Assembly (NCBI GenBank): GCA_004376575.1
Contig: SOJN01000010.1
Location: 1 to 64,000 of the forward strand
Direction of reading: 5' to 3'
Source: a candidate division TA06 bacterium
GTDB lineage: Bacteria; Hydrothermota; DG-26; E44-bin18
DNA: 64,000 nt
Below are positions 11,149-19,887 of this stretch, in pieces. The position numbers and the translations under genes are program-made. The notes under the pieces were generated by a model that had not been told where the DNA came from, searched no databases, and saw nothing but the letters and a program-made list of their open reading frames with translations. Each line of letters begins with the position of its first letter. Position 1 is the first letter of the stretch.

Positions 11149-12228
11149 GTGAAGGAGGTTGAGTACTGGGTAGGTCTCTCACTTGTGCCGGGAATAGGGG
11201 GAAACAGGCTGAAATCCCTCATCTCCAGGTTCAAATCCGCAAGGGCAGTGTTAGAGGCATCAAGATCTGACCTGAACGCCTTGGGAATTTTGGATGATAA
11301 GACGGTAGCACGGCTCAGTGGCTCAAGACACATCGAACTTGGACAGAAGCAGGTTGACCTCCTTCGGAAGGTCGGAGGTCAGGTGGTCACATTTCTTGAC
11401 CAGGACTATCCTCGAAATCTCAAGGATCTTGATGAAGCGCCGCCGTTGCTCTATGTGCGGGGTAGCCTGAAAGAAGAGGATTCTTTAGCCATTGCGATCG
11501 TAGGCTCCCGACGGGCTACGGCTTACGGTAGAGCTACTGCTGAGAGGCTTTCGTTCGAGCTCGCCAGCAGAGGTGTGACCATAATCAGTGGCTTCGCCAC
11601 CGGAGTTGATTCTGCGGCGCACAGGGGTGCTCTGCGAGCCGGTGGCAGAACATTGGCTGTTCTGGGGTGTGGTCTGGATATCAACTACCCTGCTGGCAAT
11701 AGAGGCTTGAGGGAGAAGATCGTATCCTCCGGTGCTCTGGTAACTGAATTCCCTTTGGGCACACAACCCCTGGCCGGGAACTTCCCTAAGAGGAATAGAA
11801 TTGTGAGCGGGCTTTCTCTGGGGCTTGTGGTAGTAGAAGCAGCTGTCAAAAGTGGGACTCTTTCCACAGTCAAATGGGCTGCAGACCAGGGGAGAGAAGT
11901 GTTTGCAGTACCCGGCGACATAAACAGAAAGACGTCTTCCGGGACCAACAGGCTAATAAGAGAAGGTGCCAAACTAACCACCTGCGCAGACGATGTTCTG
12001 GAAGAGATTGGAATTTCGAAAAGGCCCTCGATTCAGGCAGCAAAAGAGTCTGTCTCCGACGATGAGAAAGAAGTGATGGAGAGACTTGAGTATGGTCCAG
12101 TTCACGTGGATGAGATAGCAGAAGATCTGAAGATGCCTGTGAATGAGACTCTGGCCATTCTTCTCTCTCTCGAGTTGAAGGGTATTGTAAGACAAACACC
12201 AGGCAAGATATTTTCACTTGAGTCATGA
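11149..12228 (+). CDS. dprA: DNA-processing protein DprA/Smf
   Basis: A 359-residue DprA. The family binds incoming single-stranded DNA and loads RecA during natural transformation. Residues ~5-60 are SAM/helix-hairpin-helix-like (GIGGNRLKSLI). The Rossmann fold carries IVGSRRATAYG, ISGFATGVDSAAH and the typical FPKRNRIVSGLS...VVEAAVKSG signature. The last ~60 residues form the DprA winged helix (GPVHVDEIAEDL). The start is GTG. It heads a run of overlapping genes whose other members have no obvious link to competence. Confidence 0.95.
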   Translation: MKEVEYWVGLSLVPGIGGNRLKSLISRFKSARAVLEASRSDLNALGILDDKTVARLSGSRHIELGQKQVDLLRKVGGQVVTFLDQDYPRNLKDLDEAPPLLYVRGSLKEEDSLAIAIVGSRRATAYGRATAERLSFELASRGVTIISGFATGVDSAAHRGALRAGGRTLAVLGCGLDINYPAGNRGLREKIVSSGALVTEFPLGTQPLAGNFPKRNRIVSGLSLGLVVVEAAVKSGTLSTVKWAADQGREVFAVPGDINRKTSSGTNRLIREGAKLTTCADDVLEEIGISKRPSIQAAKESVSDDEKEVMERLEYGPVHVDEIAEDLKMPVNETLAILLSLELKGIVRQTPGKIFSLES

Positions 12229-12229
12229 C

Positions 12230-13345
12230 ATGAGTACCGTTGTTTCTCTTGCAAAGTGTAAGGATTACGAACCCGAGCGAGTGGCGGATGCCATGGCGCA
12301 GTGTCTTGAAGGCCTGGGGGAGATAGACTCGGTTCTTACAGAAGGCAAAAGAGTACTTGTAAAGCCCAACCTCTTGAGCCCTACTGCTCCTGAGCAAGGG
12401 ATCACCACCCACCCTTCATTGGTTCAGGCTGTAGTCAACTTCGCGAGGAATAAAGGTTGTCTTGTGAAGGTTGGCGATAGCCACGGAGGTTATGAGAGAA
12501 AAACAGAGGAGGTGTGGGATAAGACCGGCATGAAGTCTGTTGCAGAAAAGACTGAGGCACCACTGGTCAACTTCGAAGCTTGCGGGGCACACATGAGAAA
12601 CATTAATGGCCGAGAGTATCCCATAAGTAATGCTGTCCTTGACTGCGACGTGCTGATCAATCTTCCCAGGCTGAAGACTCACATTATCACCACTTTGACC
12701 GGTGCAGTAAAGAATATGTTCGGCTGCGTTCCCGGTTTCAGAAAAGCGAGCTATCATCGAGATCTCCACTCTGTTCGGACTTTCAGTGAAATGCTCGTTG
12801 ACATATGCCAGCTGGTCACTCCACACATTACTATCATGGATGCCATCGTCTCCATGGACGGGAACGGTCCAGCCGCCGGAAGGCTGAGGGATTCAGGACT
12901 GTTACTGGCATCCCTGAGCCCTTATGCGCTCGATGCAGGAATTGCCACGCTCGTTTCTGCTGGTGAGCGGCGGATTCCAACTCTGGGTATCGCAAGAACG
13001 AGGGGGCTTGGGCCTCAGGGATTGAAAAGGGTGGAGTTCGTGGGAGCTGATCCTTCAGAATGTAGAATTGACAGGTTCAAGCTTCCGCGCGGTGGTGAAC
13101 TTCCTCCCATTCTGGCAGCTGTTGTAGGCAGAGCACTCTGGGTCCGGCCAAGGATCAATCTTGCCAAATGTACTTCCTGCGGCGACTGTGCGGAGAACTG
13201 CCCGGTCAAAGCAATAGGAATGGAGAGTAAATTTCCCGTAATAGACCTTAGGCGCTGTGTTTCATGTTTCTGCTGCCAGGAGATGTGTCCTTCGGCGGCA
13301 ATATCGCCGATAAGGTCTCGTCATCTGAAGCTGTATCAGCGATGA
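12230..13345 (+). CDS. DUF362 protein with two [4Fe-4S] ferredoxin motifs
   Basis: A 371-residue cytoplasmic iron-sulfur protein. The DUF362 domain fills ~1-300 (VLVKPNLL, TTHPSLV, LPRLKTH, LTGAVKNMFG, MDGNGP). The C-terminus has two ferredoxin motifs, CTSCGDCAENCP and CVSCFCCQEMCP. The family is widespread in anaerobes and its function is unknown. I start at ATG one base after the dprA stop; an in-frame TTG four codons earlier, inside dprA, is possible. Its stop overlaps the next start (ATGA), indicating translational coupling. Two further DUF362 proteins, Tat-exported and without ferredoxin motifs, occur at 36.6-39.4 kb. Confidence 0.88.
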   Translation: MSTVVSLAKCKDYEPERVADAMAQCLEGLGEIDSVLTEGKRVLVKPNLLSPTAPEQGITTHPSLVQAVVNFARNKGCLVKVGDSHGGYERKTEEVWDKTGMKSVAEKTEAPLVNFEACGAHMRNINGREYPISNAVLDCDVLINLPRLKTHIITTLTGAVKNMFGCVPGFRKASYHRDLHSVRTFSEMLVDICQLVTPHITIMDAIVSMDGNGPAAGRLRDSGLLLASLSPYALDAGIATLVSAGERRIPTLGIARTRGLGPQGLKRVEFVGADPSECRIDRFKLPRGGELPPILAAVVGRALWVRPRINLAKCTSCGDCAENCPVKAIGMESKFPVIDLRRCVSCFCCQEMCPSAAISPIRSRHLKLYQR

Positions 13346-14226
13346 AGATTTCAGTTGTAGGGACAATAAACAACGATACCATAGTGAGCCTCGAGGGTGC
13401 GAAAACAGAATCTCTTGGCGGTATCATTTACAACACAGTTGCTCTCGCAGTTCTATGCCCCGACGATACGATTATCCCTGTCGCATACTACGGGACAGAC
13501 TGTGCGGATGGGCTGATGTCCCTTCTCACAAGATTTTCAAACATAGACCCATCCGGGCTGGTCGAGTGGAAGAACGGATGCAACCAGAACCTTCTCAGGT
13601 ATGTGAGCGGTGACTCAAGAGAAGAGATTCTAGAAATCCGTGTTCCGTCCATAGATTCTGATATGCTCAAAACATGTTCAAGTTCTGATTTTGTACTGGT
13701 CAACTTCATCTCAGGTTTTGACATGGAGCTCGATACTCTGAAGAATCTAAGAGAGATTTTCAAAGGAACGATCTATATGGACGTCCACAGCTTGACTCTT
13801 GGCATTGATGGTGAGGGGGCAAGGTTTGAGAGGATTGTTGAGGGCTGGACAGAGTGGGCTGTTTGCGCTGACATCATCCAGATGAACAGAAAAGAGGCGA
13901 GACTTTTTGCGGGGGTCAGCACCTCAGTCGAGAACGTGTCCAGAATGATATGCTCAGAAGGCCCGAAGGTGTGTCTGATAACTCTTGGGAAGGACGGTGT
14001 TCTTATCACACGGTCTACTCCAGAGGGCTCAATTCAGACCAGGATAGAAGGTGTTTCTGTAGACGTGAAGGATACAACAGGATGCGGGGATGTCTTCTCC
14101 GCAGCTTACATATGCGCTCGCAACCGAGGATGTGACCCGATTGAATCTGCCAGGCAGGCGAATTTGACAGCGGCAAGGAGCTGTGAGTGTGTTGGCTTGG
14201 AAAGCCTGAAGGAGGCCATACACTGA
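13342..14226 (+). CDS. PfkB/ribokinase-family sugar or nucleoside kinase
   Basis: A 294-residue PfkB-superfamily kinase; these transfer ATP phosphate to a sugar, nucleoside or related alcohol. The second family signature, DTTGCGDVFSAAY, contains the catalytic-base Asp (GCGD). The N-terminal GG of the first signature is in ESLGGIIYN. The start MKISVVG overlaps the DUF362 stop (ATGA) and the stop overlaps the queT start by one base. The substrate cannot be read from the sequence; the neighbouring queT hints only weakly at nucleoside metabolism. Confidence 0.85.
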   Translation: MKISVVGTINNDTIVSLEGAKTESLGGIIYNTVALAVLCPDDTIIPVAYYGTDCADGLMSLLTRFSNIDPSGLVEWKNGCNQNLLRYVSGDSREEILEIRVPSIDSDMLKTCSSSDFVLVNFISGFDMELDTLKNLREIFKGTIYMDVHSLTLGIDGEGARFERIVEGWTEWAVCADIIQMNRKEARLFAGVSTSVENVSRMICSEGPKVCLITLGKDGVLITRSTPEGSIQTRIEGVSVDVKDTTGCGDVFSAAYICARNRGCDPIESARQANLTAARSCECVGLESLKEAIH

Positions 14227-14756
14227 TGAAAAGGACAATGACGATTCGAACCATCTCCACTGGGGCTGTGGTCGCCGCGACCTATGCAGTTCTGACCATA
14301 TGGCTTGCGCCCATAAGCTACGGTCCGATCCAGGTAAGACTAAGTGAAGCACTGACAGTTCTTCCTTTCGTAGCCTCTGCATCAATCTGGGGCCTTTTTC
14401 TTGGATGTTTGATTGCGAATATCTTTGGTGGGCTTGGTCCGTGGGACATTTTCGTGGGCTCCCTTTTGACACTTGTCGCGGCTACGTTGACATACCTCTT
14501 GAGGAAGACTGGCAAGCCCTGGCTGGCACCTCTACCCCCTGTTGTGTTGAATGCATTCGGCGTGAGCGCCTACCTCCAGTTGCTCTTTGAACCGCCAAGA
14601 ATAGCGCTTCTGGGCAACATGCCTGGATATTTTGTATTTGTCATCACAGTTGGCATAGGTGAAATCATAGCGTGCTATGCTGTGGGGCTTCCTCTTCTAT
14701 ACGCTTTGAGGAGGCTCAGAGTATTCAAACATTCTCAGGATTCCAGGCATGAGTGA
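14226..14756 (+). CDS. queT: QueT-family ECF transporter substrate-binding (S) component
   Basis: A 176-residue membrane protein with about five or six hydrophobic segments. YGPIQVRLSEALTVLPF and LGPWDIFVGSLLTLVAA match the QueT (DUF988) S components of energy-coupling-factor transporters, which are assigned to uptake of queuosine precursors such as preQ1. It would need an ECF module (EcfA1A2T) from elsewhere in the genome, as none is in this window. The start ATG overlaps the kinase stop (TGATG) and the end overlaps the next frame by 8 bp. No queuosine biosynthesis gene lies nearby. Confidence 0.8.
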   Translation: MKRTMTIRTISTGAVVAATYAVLTIWLAPISYGPIQVRLSEALTVLPFVASASIWGLFLGCLIANIFGGLGPWDIFVGSLLTLVAATLTYLLRKTGKPWLAPLPPVVLNAFGVSAYLQLLFEPPRIALLGNMPGYFVFVITVGIGEIIACYAVGLPLLYALRRLRVFKHSQDSRHE

Positions 14757-15108
14757 CAGTTACGAGGGAGTGGCGAAGTTCTACGACCTTTTCGGAAAGA
14801 AAGAAGATGTCGGATTCTTGACGGATCTTGCCCGCAGGTGTGGGAGCACCTGCCTTCAGCTTGGAGTTGGTACAGCCGTAAGGACAGATATGCGGTCTTT
14901 TAGTTTGAATCACACATACGATCGGGAGAATCTTTTTGTGGAGGAACGTTGCGTCACTTCAGTGGTCAATACTGTTTCAAGAGAAACGATGGGAGATGTT
15001 CTCCAGAGGTACGGCTTCCAGGTAGAGCAGGAGTTTGGAGATTTCAAATCGACCCGGTATATGCCGGGTGATGAATGGCTGGTGACAGTTGCAAAGCGAA
15101 GGGTATGA
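14749..15108 (+). pseudogene. Internally deleted SAM-dependent methyltransferase remnant
   Basis: The 119 codons are open but the protein is only the two ends of a class I methyltransferase. The N-terminus (SYEGVAKFYDLFGKK, then CLQLGVGTA, which is motif I) jumps directly to a C-terminal-half sequence (SFSLNHTYDRENLFVEER, then ETMGDVLQRYGFQVEQEFGDF and WLVTVAKR). Family members of this shape are usually 230-260 residues, so about half the domain, including the post-I acidic residue and motifs II-III, is missing through an in-frame deletion. It keeps a start overlapping queT and may still be translated for coupling, but SAM binding is unlikely. Confidence 0.7.
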
Positions 15109-15826
15109 CCCACTTGAGCTGGCTGAACACATTCGGCCATCTGTTGCCAGAGGGTTAGAAAGGAAATACTACAGGCTCGGAAGGACCGGCATGTGGTACG
15201 GGGGAATTGCGACTGCCGACTGTCTTGGGTGCTCGCTTAAATGTGTCTTCTGTTGGTCAGATAAGCCGAGAGATAATCCAGAAAAGATGGGACATTTTCA
15301 TGCGCCAGAAGAAGTATATGAAAGGCTTGCCTCTAGCGCCCGAAGACGTGGCTTCTCGCAGATGCGGGTGAGCGGGAACGAACCCACGTTGGCAACTGAA
15401 CACCTGATCACACTCCTGGAGCTTGTTGAGGGTTCTGGATTTCGTTTCATTCTTGAAACGAACGGTCTCCACGTGGATGAGGGTTTCGCGAAGAGCCTTT
15501 CAACATTTGACTGCCTCCATGTCAGAGTTTCCTTGAAGGGTACAACCGCTGATGAATTCCACACTCTCACCGGGGCCAGAAGAGAAGCGTTTGGCCTTCA
15601 GTTGGATGCACTTAGCAATCTTATCTCCAACGGGGTGAGCTGCCATCCAGCAGTAATGTCATCCTTTAGCAGTGGAGAGAACTTGCTGCGACTTGAGGAG
15701 AAGCTACGTGAAATCCACCGGGGGCTTCCAAAAGCCCTGGAAGAAGAGACGCTCATCCTGTATCCGCACGTAGCGAAGAGACTGAAAAAGGCTGGTATTA
15801 AACCATTGAGAGGAGCGGAGGCTTAG
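15089..15826 (+). CDS. Radical SAM protein of unknown specificity
   Basis: A 245-residue radical SAM enzyme. The cluster motif is CSLKCVFCW (CxxxCxxC), preceded by MWYGGIATADCLGC, with RVSGNEPTL as the GGE-like SAM contact and ILETNG as a later beta-strand. The long N-terminal GLERKYYRL region and the W after the third Cys resemble a small uncharacterised group found in archaea and anaerobic bacteria. No auxiliary-cluster (SPASM) cysteines are present. The start is TTG inside the previous frame (20-bp overlap), with no ATG until residue ~34. The stop abuts the next ATG. Confidence 0.82.
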   Translation: MQSEGYDPLELAEHIRPSVARGLERKYYRLGRTGMWYGGIATADCLGCSLKCVFCWSDKPRDNPEKMGHFHAPEEVYERLASSARRRGFSQMRVSGNEPTLATEHLITLLELVEGSGFRFILETNGLHVDEGFAKSLSTFDCLHVRVSLKGTTADEFHTLTGARREAFGLQLDALSNLISNGVSCHPAVMSSFSSGENLLRLEEKLREIHRGLPKALEEETLILYPHVAKRLKKAGIKPLRGAEA

Positions 15827-18661
15827 ATGAGATTCCTGTGGCTGGTTGTAAGCGGCTTCTTGTTTGTGTCATCAGCATGGGCATTTGATGGATCACTCAG
15901 TGACAACGAGAGAGCATACATAGGTCGGGCTCTTGAAATGATGAACATGAACGAGCAGCAACTGGGGTTTGAGAAAAGGTGGGCGACCGACTCGCTATTC
16001 AGGTTTCCGATTGTCGATACTCTAATGAATGAACCTCTTTACTGTTTCGACTACGCAGACATCTGTGCAGCAAAGGTGGAGAGCCTGGATGGCAATGTGG
16101 CGGGTCTTCTCAGATTTGAGATAGAGAGTTGTGGGCTATCGGAGAAGATCCCCTCCATGAAAGATATTTCCGGGAGTTTTGAGCAGAAGGCAATTCCTGG
16201 GCTCCCGCCAGAATTGGCCCACGGGCTGACCGCGATTCTATCATCGTTCGAGCAGGCTGACATCTTCCTATCCAGAGCTCTATCACAACTATCTCAAGAT
16301 GAGAGGTCAATGATTCTGATGAATGCGCCTGTACTTTGGGAGGATGAAGACGACACAACAGATGATTACCTGGTGGGTATCCTACATAGAGAGTTTGGGT
16401 TTGAGGTGGATACTTCAGTGGAGTTAAGGACAGACTCACTTCTTTCCATTTCGAGAAAAGTGAACATGGGTGAGCTGGCAAGCGCGGGCTTGGCTGTAGC
16501 CCTTGGTTTGGAAAAGGCAAAGGCGGAGCTAGCCTCTGCTGCAGTCAAGTACAGGCGCCTCCATGGAGGCCGGTCGGTGCCAGGTGTTGATGGAGATGTT
16601 GTTTATACCAAGCTCACCCGGTGGGGTAGGGTGGTCGTGGGAGGTGCGGGTGATAACACTTACCACGAGGGTTTTGCGATTATCATCGACATTGGTGGGG
16701 ACGACAGGTATTTCTGCAGGGCTGGTGGTGCAGTGGGAATCCTCGACGACCCATTCTCAGTCGTGATTGACATCAATGGGAATGATCTCTACAGCTCAGA
16801 GAAACTCTTCAACATTGGCTCCGGCATATTCGGTGTGGGTGGGCTTTTGGATCTTGAAGGTGATGACACATACAGGGCATCACATTACTCTTTTGGAACG
16901 GGCATCTACGGCGTAGGGATAATGTACGATGGTGAAGGGAATGACCTTTACGAGGGTGGCTTCTGCGTGCAGGGCGCGGGTAACTTTGGCTTTGGTCTTC
17001 AAGTCGACATGTCTGGTGATGATACATACAGATCGTACAATTGGGCTCAGGGGTTTGGTTCCGTCTGGGGGTACGGTCTCATCGCTGATTACGGGGGCAA
17101 TGATATCTACTATGCGGGAGGAAAGTATATACACCATCCATTGCTTCCTGATGATTACAAGTCGTTTGCGCAGGGTTTTGGAATGGGATGGAGGCCCTAT
17201 GCGGCCGGCGGCATTGGCTTTCTTTATGATGCAGAAGGCAATGACTTCTACGATGCCGAGGTCTTTGCTCAGGCCACGAGTTATTGGTATTCCCTTGGCA
17301 TGATCGTTGACAGGTCGGGTAACGACAGATATCTTGCTGCACAGTATGCACAGGGAAGCGGGATCCATCTTTCGGTGGGAATACTGATCGATTCAGAAGG
17401 TGACGATCATTACGTTTCCAAGTATGGTCCAGGACAAGGCGAGGGGCATGACTTCGCCGTAGGTGTACTCCTGGACAAACAGGGTGATGATGTGTACTGC
17501 ATGAGCGGTGGACAGGGAATAGGGCTGACCAATTCGGTAGGCATATTCATTGATTCTCAAGGCAAGGATACGTACGCGACGAGGGAGAAGAACACAGGAC
17601 AGGGGAGCGGGACGTGGGCTCGTGGATTCGGAAGCGCGGGAATCTTTCTCGATTTGATGCAAAAGGACTCCTACCCGGAGATGAGTCCGGGAGATGACGA
17701 TAGAATATGGACCCAGGGAACCTACGGCGTCGGTATCGATGTTCACTCAGATTCGACTCCAGAGGAACCAGAATTTGAGATGCAGCCTGTGCCCGACCTC
17801 GAGGACATGACAATTGAGGAGGTCTTCGAAGAGGCCTCTATGTGGGAGGTGAGAGAGGCCAAGGACAGGGTTAGGGCCGGCAGAAAAGAGCTTATCAAAA
17901 GAGGAATGGAGTCAGTAAGGTATGTCATTGAGAATGAGATAGACACGAGAAGTGGATTGGCAATCAGAGCCATTCAGGAGCTTGCGGATTCATTTCCAGA
18001 CTCTATGGCCCTCTATCTGATGGATGTCCTGGACGACGAGCGGTTCTGGGCAAGGGTGAATGCCATTTATCTTCTTGGGGCCTTGAAGTGGAAGCCTGCG
18101 ATAGATCCGCTCCTTGACCAAATAGAGAGGCCGGGAAACAAAAAGAGGTCAGCAATCTCTGCGCTGGGAAGGATAGGAGAGAAGAGGGTGGCTCCGAAGA
18201 TAGCAGGATATCTCAAGAGCGAGGATGAACCCACCAGGATATCTGCTGCTGTCGCTCTTTCACGGCTCAAAGACAAAGGGACGATACCTGCTCTCGTGGC
18301 TGCACTGGACGATGAACAGTTCACAGTCAGGAGCGCAGTAGAAAATGCGCTGGTGGGGATGGGCGAGACTTCCCTTTCGCGTCTCATCTATCACTTGAAA
18401 AAAGGGAACAAGATATCCTTACCAAGCAAGATAAGGGCAATTTCTCGCATAGCCAAAAAGGGTGACAGTTCGCAGAAGAGGAAAGCAGGAAGAGCGATAA
18501 AGCCCTACCTGACGGACGAGGGTAGAACAGTGAGAATCTTTGCGGTGGATGCTCTGTCCTTGCTTGGAGACACCGAAACGCTTAAGTGGATGGCAGAAAG
18601 GGAGAAGGACGAGCTTGTACTGAGCAGATACAGCCACGCATTGGAAGGCAAATCGCAATGA
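15827..18661 (+). CDS. Secreted protein with ~35-residue glycine/aspartate repeats and C-terminal HEAT repeats
   Basis: A 944-residue exported protein, function unknown. Signal peptide residues 1-19 (cut near WAFDG). A mostly helical N-terminal part (~20-265) precedes some ten imperfect repeats (~270-620) of the form GDDxY...QGxG...VGxLxDxxG, compatible with a beta-helix or beta-roll with possible Ca2+-binding GDD/GND turns. An acidic linker leads to HEAT/PBS-like helical repeats (~660-944; ARVNAIYLLGALK, KRSAISALGRIGEKRV, TRISAAVALSRLKDKG). There is no sorting domain. ATG lies directly after the previous stop with GGAGG upstream, so it is the last gene of the dprA run. Confidence 0.8.
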   Translation: MRFLWLVVSGFLFVSSAWAFDGSLSDNERAYIGRALEMMNMNEQQLGFEKRWATDSLFRFPIVDTLMNEPLYCFDYADICAAKVESLDGNVAGLLRFEIESCGLSEKIPSMKDISGSFEQKAIPGLPPELAHGLTAILSSFEQADIFLSRALSQLSQDERSMILMNAPVLWEDEDDTTDDYLVGILHREFGFEVDTSVELRTDSLLSISRKVNMGELASAGLAVALGLEKAKAELASAAVKYRRLHGGRSVPGVDGDVVYTKLTRWGRVVVGGAGDNTYHEGFAIIIDIGGDDRYFCRAGGAVGILDDPFSVVIDINGNDLYSSEKLFNIGSGIFGVGGLLDLEGDDTYRASHYSFGTGIYGVGIMYDGEGNDLYEGGFCVQGAGNFGFGLQVDMSGDDTYRSYNWAQGFGSVWGYGLIADYGGNDIYYAGGKYIHHPLLPDDYKSFAQGFGMGWRPYAAGGIGFLYDAEGNDFYDAEVFAQATSYWYSLGMIVDRSGNDRYLAAQYAQGSGIHLSVGILIDSEGDDHYVSKYGPGQGEGHDFAVGVLLDKQGDDVYCMSGGQGIGLTNSVGIFIDSQGKDTYATREKNTGQGSGTWARGFGSAGIFLDLMQKDSYPEMSPGDDDRIWTQGTYGVGIDVHSDSTPEEPEFEMQPVPDLEDMTIEEVFEEASMWEVREAKDRVRAGRKELIKRGMESVRYVIENEIDTRSGLAIRAIQELADSFPDSMALYLMDVLDDERFWARVNAIYLLGALKWKPAIDPLLDQIERPGNKKRSAISALGRIGEKRVAPKIAGYLKSEDEPTRISAAVALSRLKDKGTIPALVAALDDEQFTVRSAVENALVGMGETSLSRLIYHLKKGNKISLPSKIRAISRIAKKGDSSQKRKAGRAIKPYLTDEGRTVRIFAVDALSLLGDTETLKWMAEREKDELVLSRYSHALEGKSQ

Positions 18662-18665
18662 TCAA

Positions 18666-18720
18666 GCACCAAATTACAAACAAATCACAATGGCTAATGA
18701 CTGAAATTCCAAACAAGAAA
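18666..18720. repeat. Left flanking repeat of the four-helix-bundle gene
   Basis: AT-rich low-complexity text (CAAATTACAAACAAATCACAA, then GAAATTCCAAACAAG) whose CAAACAAATCACAA core is found inverted on the other side of the four-helix-bundle gene at 19159-19172. Confidence 0.6.
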
Positions 18721-18790
18721 ACGAAATCAAAAACGGAAGACAATCATCGATAGCAGAAGTTCAAAACGATACGATCTTGAAGAGAGAACC

Positions 18791-19105
18791 TTGAAATTCG
18801 CCAAGAAGGTGATAGCACTATGCAAGAAGGTTCCCAAGAACACGATAAGCCTCGAGTTGGTAGGCCAGGTCGTAAGGTCTTCAGGTTCTGTTGGTGCGAA
18901 CTACCGTGAGGCGAATGACGCCTTGAGCAAGAAGGATTTTGTATATAGGATGAAGATCTGTCGCAAAGAGGCGAAAGAGACAGGCTACTGGCTCGAACTT
19001 CTCAAGGAGGCTAACCCGGGCTTCGGAGGCAAAATCGAGCTGCTCTTGAACGAATCTGTAGAGCTCAGGAAAATCTTCTCTTCGATAATCGAGAGATCAA
19101 AATGA
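18791..19105 (+). CDS. Four-helix-bundle protein (23S rRNA intervening-sequence protein family)
   Basis: A small helical protein, at least 104 residues, matching the family first seen in 23S rRNA intervening sequences (LELVGQVVRSSGSVGANYREA, then KICRKEAKETGYWLELL). Molecular function is unknown. The start is unclear: the TTG used here is only a placeholder, because the codons just upstream read YDLEERT, the usual N-terminus of the family, yet no ATG, GTG or TTG exists between an in-frame stop at 18698 and this TTG. The 5' end is therefore either initiated at a rare codon or replaced by repeat DNA. Inverted repeats flank the gene. Confidence 0.75.
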   Translation: MKFAKKVIALCKKVPKNTISLELVGQVVRSSGSVGANYREANDALSKKDFVYRMKICRKEAKETGYWLELLKEANPGFGGKIELLLNESVELRKIFSSIIERSK

Positions 19106-19139
19106 GCCGCCTTTCTTTGCTCGTGCCCGGAACGTGTTT

Positions 19140-19205
19140 GGTGATTCGAATTTGGAGCTTGTGATTTGTTTGGAAATTGGGATTTGCAGCTTGGAAATTT
19201 GTCTC
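19140..19205. repeat. Right flanking repeat of the four-helix-bundle gene
   Basis: Contains TTGTGATTTGTTTGGAAATT, the reverse complement of the core of the left flank, followed by related GGGATTTGCAGCTTGGAAATT text. It also lies just beyond the 3' end of the convergent DUF3467 gene. Confidence 0.6.
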
Positions 19206-19214
19206 AGGATACCA

Positions 19215-19541
19215 TCAAGTCGTCTCAGGGGGTGTCTTGAATCCTATTCCCCGTTCGGGCATGCCAGTTATCTTTATCTCTCCGAAATTCGACTCGAACT
19301 TCTTGATGTTGTCCTCGAGAGCCTTCCTCAAAAGCTTTGCATGTTGCGGCGTCATCACAATTCTTGAAAAGACCTTTGCTTTCGGTGCTCCAGGAAGAAC
19401 TCTTGCAAAGTCTATGATAAACTCAGAGGCAGAGTGTGCTATTAGCACCAGATTTGAATAGATGCCCTCGCTCACTTCCTTTGGAAGTTCCACCTGCATT
19501 TGCTTGCCCTTGGGCTGCTGTTCAGGTTTGCCGCCGAACAT
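19215..19541 (-). CDS. DUF3467 domain protein
   Basis: A 108-residue protein of unknown function matching DUF3467 (VELPKEVSEGIYSNLVLI, SEFIIDFARVLPGAPKAKVFSRIVMTP, HAKLLRKALEDNI). I start it at MFGGKPEQQ, which has AAGGAGG at ideal spacing, rather than 12 codons upstream. Monocistronic with its own promoter; it converges on the four-helix-bundle gene. Confidence 0.85.
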   Translation of the reverse strand: MFGGKPEQQPKGKQMQVELPKEVSEGIYSNLVLIAHSASEFIIDFARVLPGAPKAKVFSRIVMTPQHAKLLRKALEDNIKKFESNFGEIKITGMPERGIGFKTPPETT

Positions 19542-19564
19542 AAATCCTCCTTGTCTTTTTCTAG

Positions 19565-19594
19565 AGTATAATTCCAACTACTACCGTTTGTCAA
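19565..19594 (-). promoter_or_regulatory. Promoter of the DUF3467 gene
   Basis: Minus-strand TTGACA (19589-19594), an 18-bp spacer and TATACT (19565-19570), 24 bp before the start codon. Confidence 0.65.
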
Positions 19595-19887
19595 GCCTGC
19601 ACTACAGGTCCGGGGACAGCCCCCCAATTTTACATGTAACAGCGAAGGATAAATAGACACATCACAAGAAAGATTTTGGAACCGCAGAAGATTGCTCAAT
19701 ATTGAACCATATTGAACCGGGGATGGGCGCGTGGGAGGAGGGATTGAGCGGGGAGTGGTGAGGGAAAGTGTGGTGAGTTGGGACAGCCCCCAATTTTACA
19801 ATTTTGGGTAAATGCCGATAGCCAAGAGCTAGCATTTGGCGGTGTGCAGAAAATGGCTTGAATGGGGGCTAGTTGGTGTGTACAGTG
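19595..19887. other. Divergent spacer with a duplicated GGGACAGCCCCCAATTTT motif
   Basis: No gene. GGGACAGCCCCC-AATTTTACA occurs at about 19613-19635 and again at about 19779-19800, and ATTGAACC is tandemly repeated near 19700. The uvrC promoter should be here but I see no convincing boxes. Confidence 0.45.
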
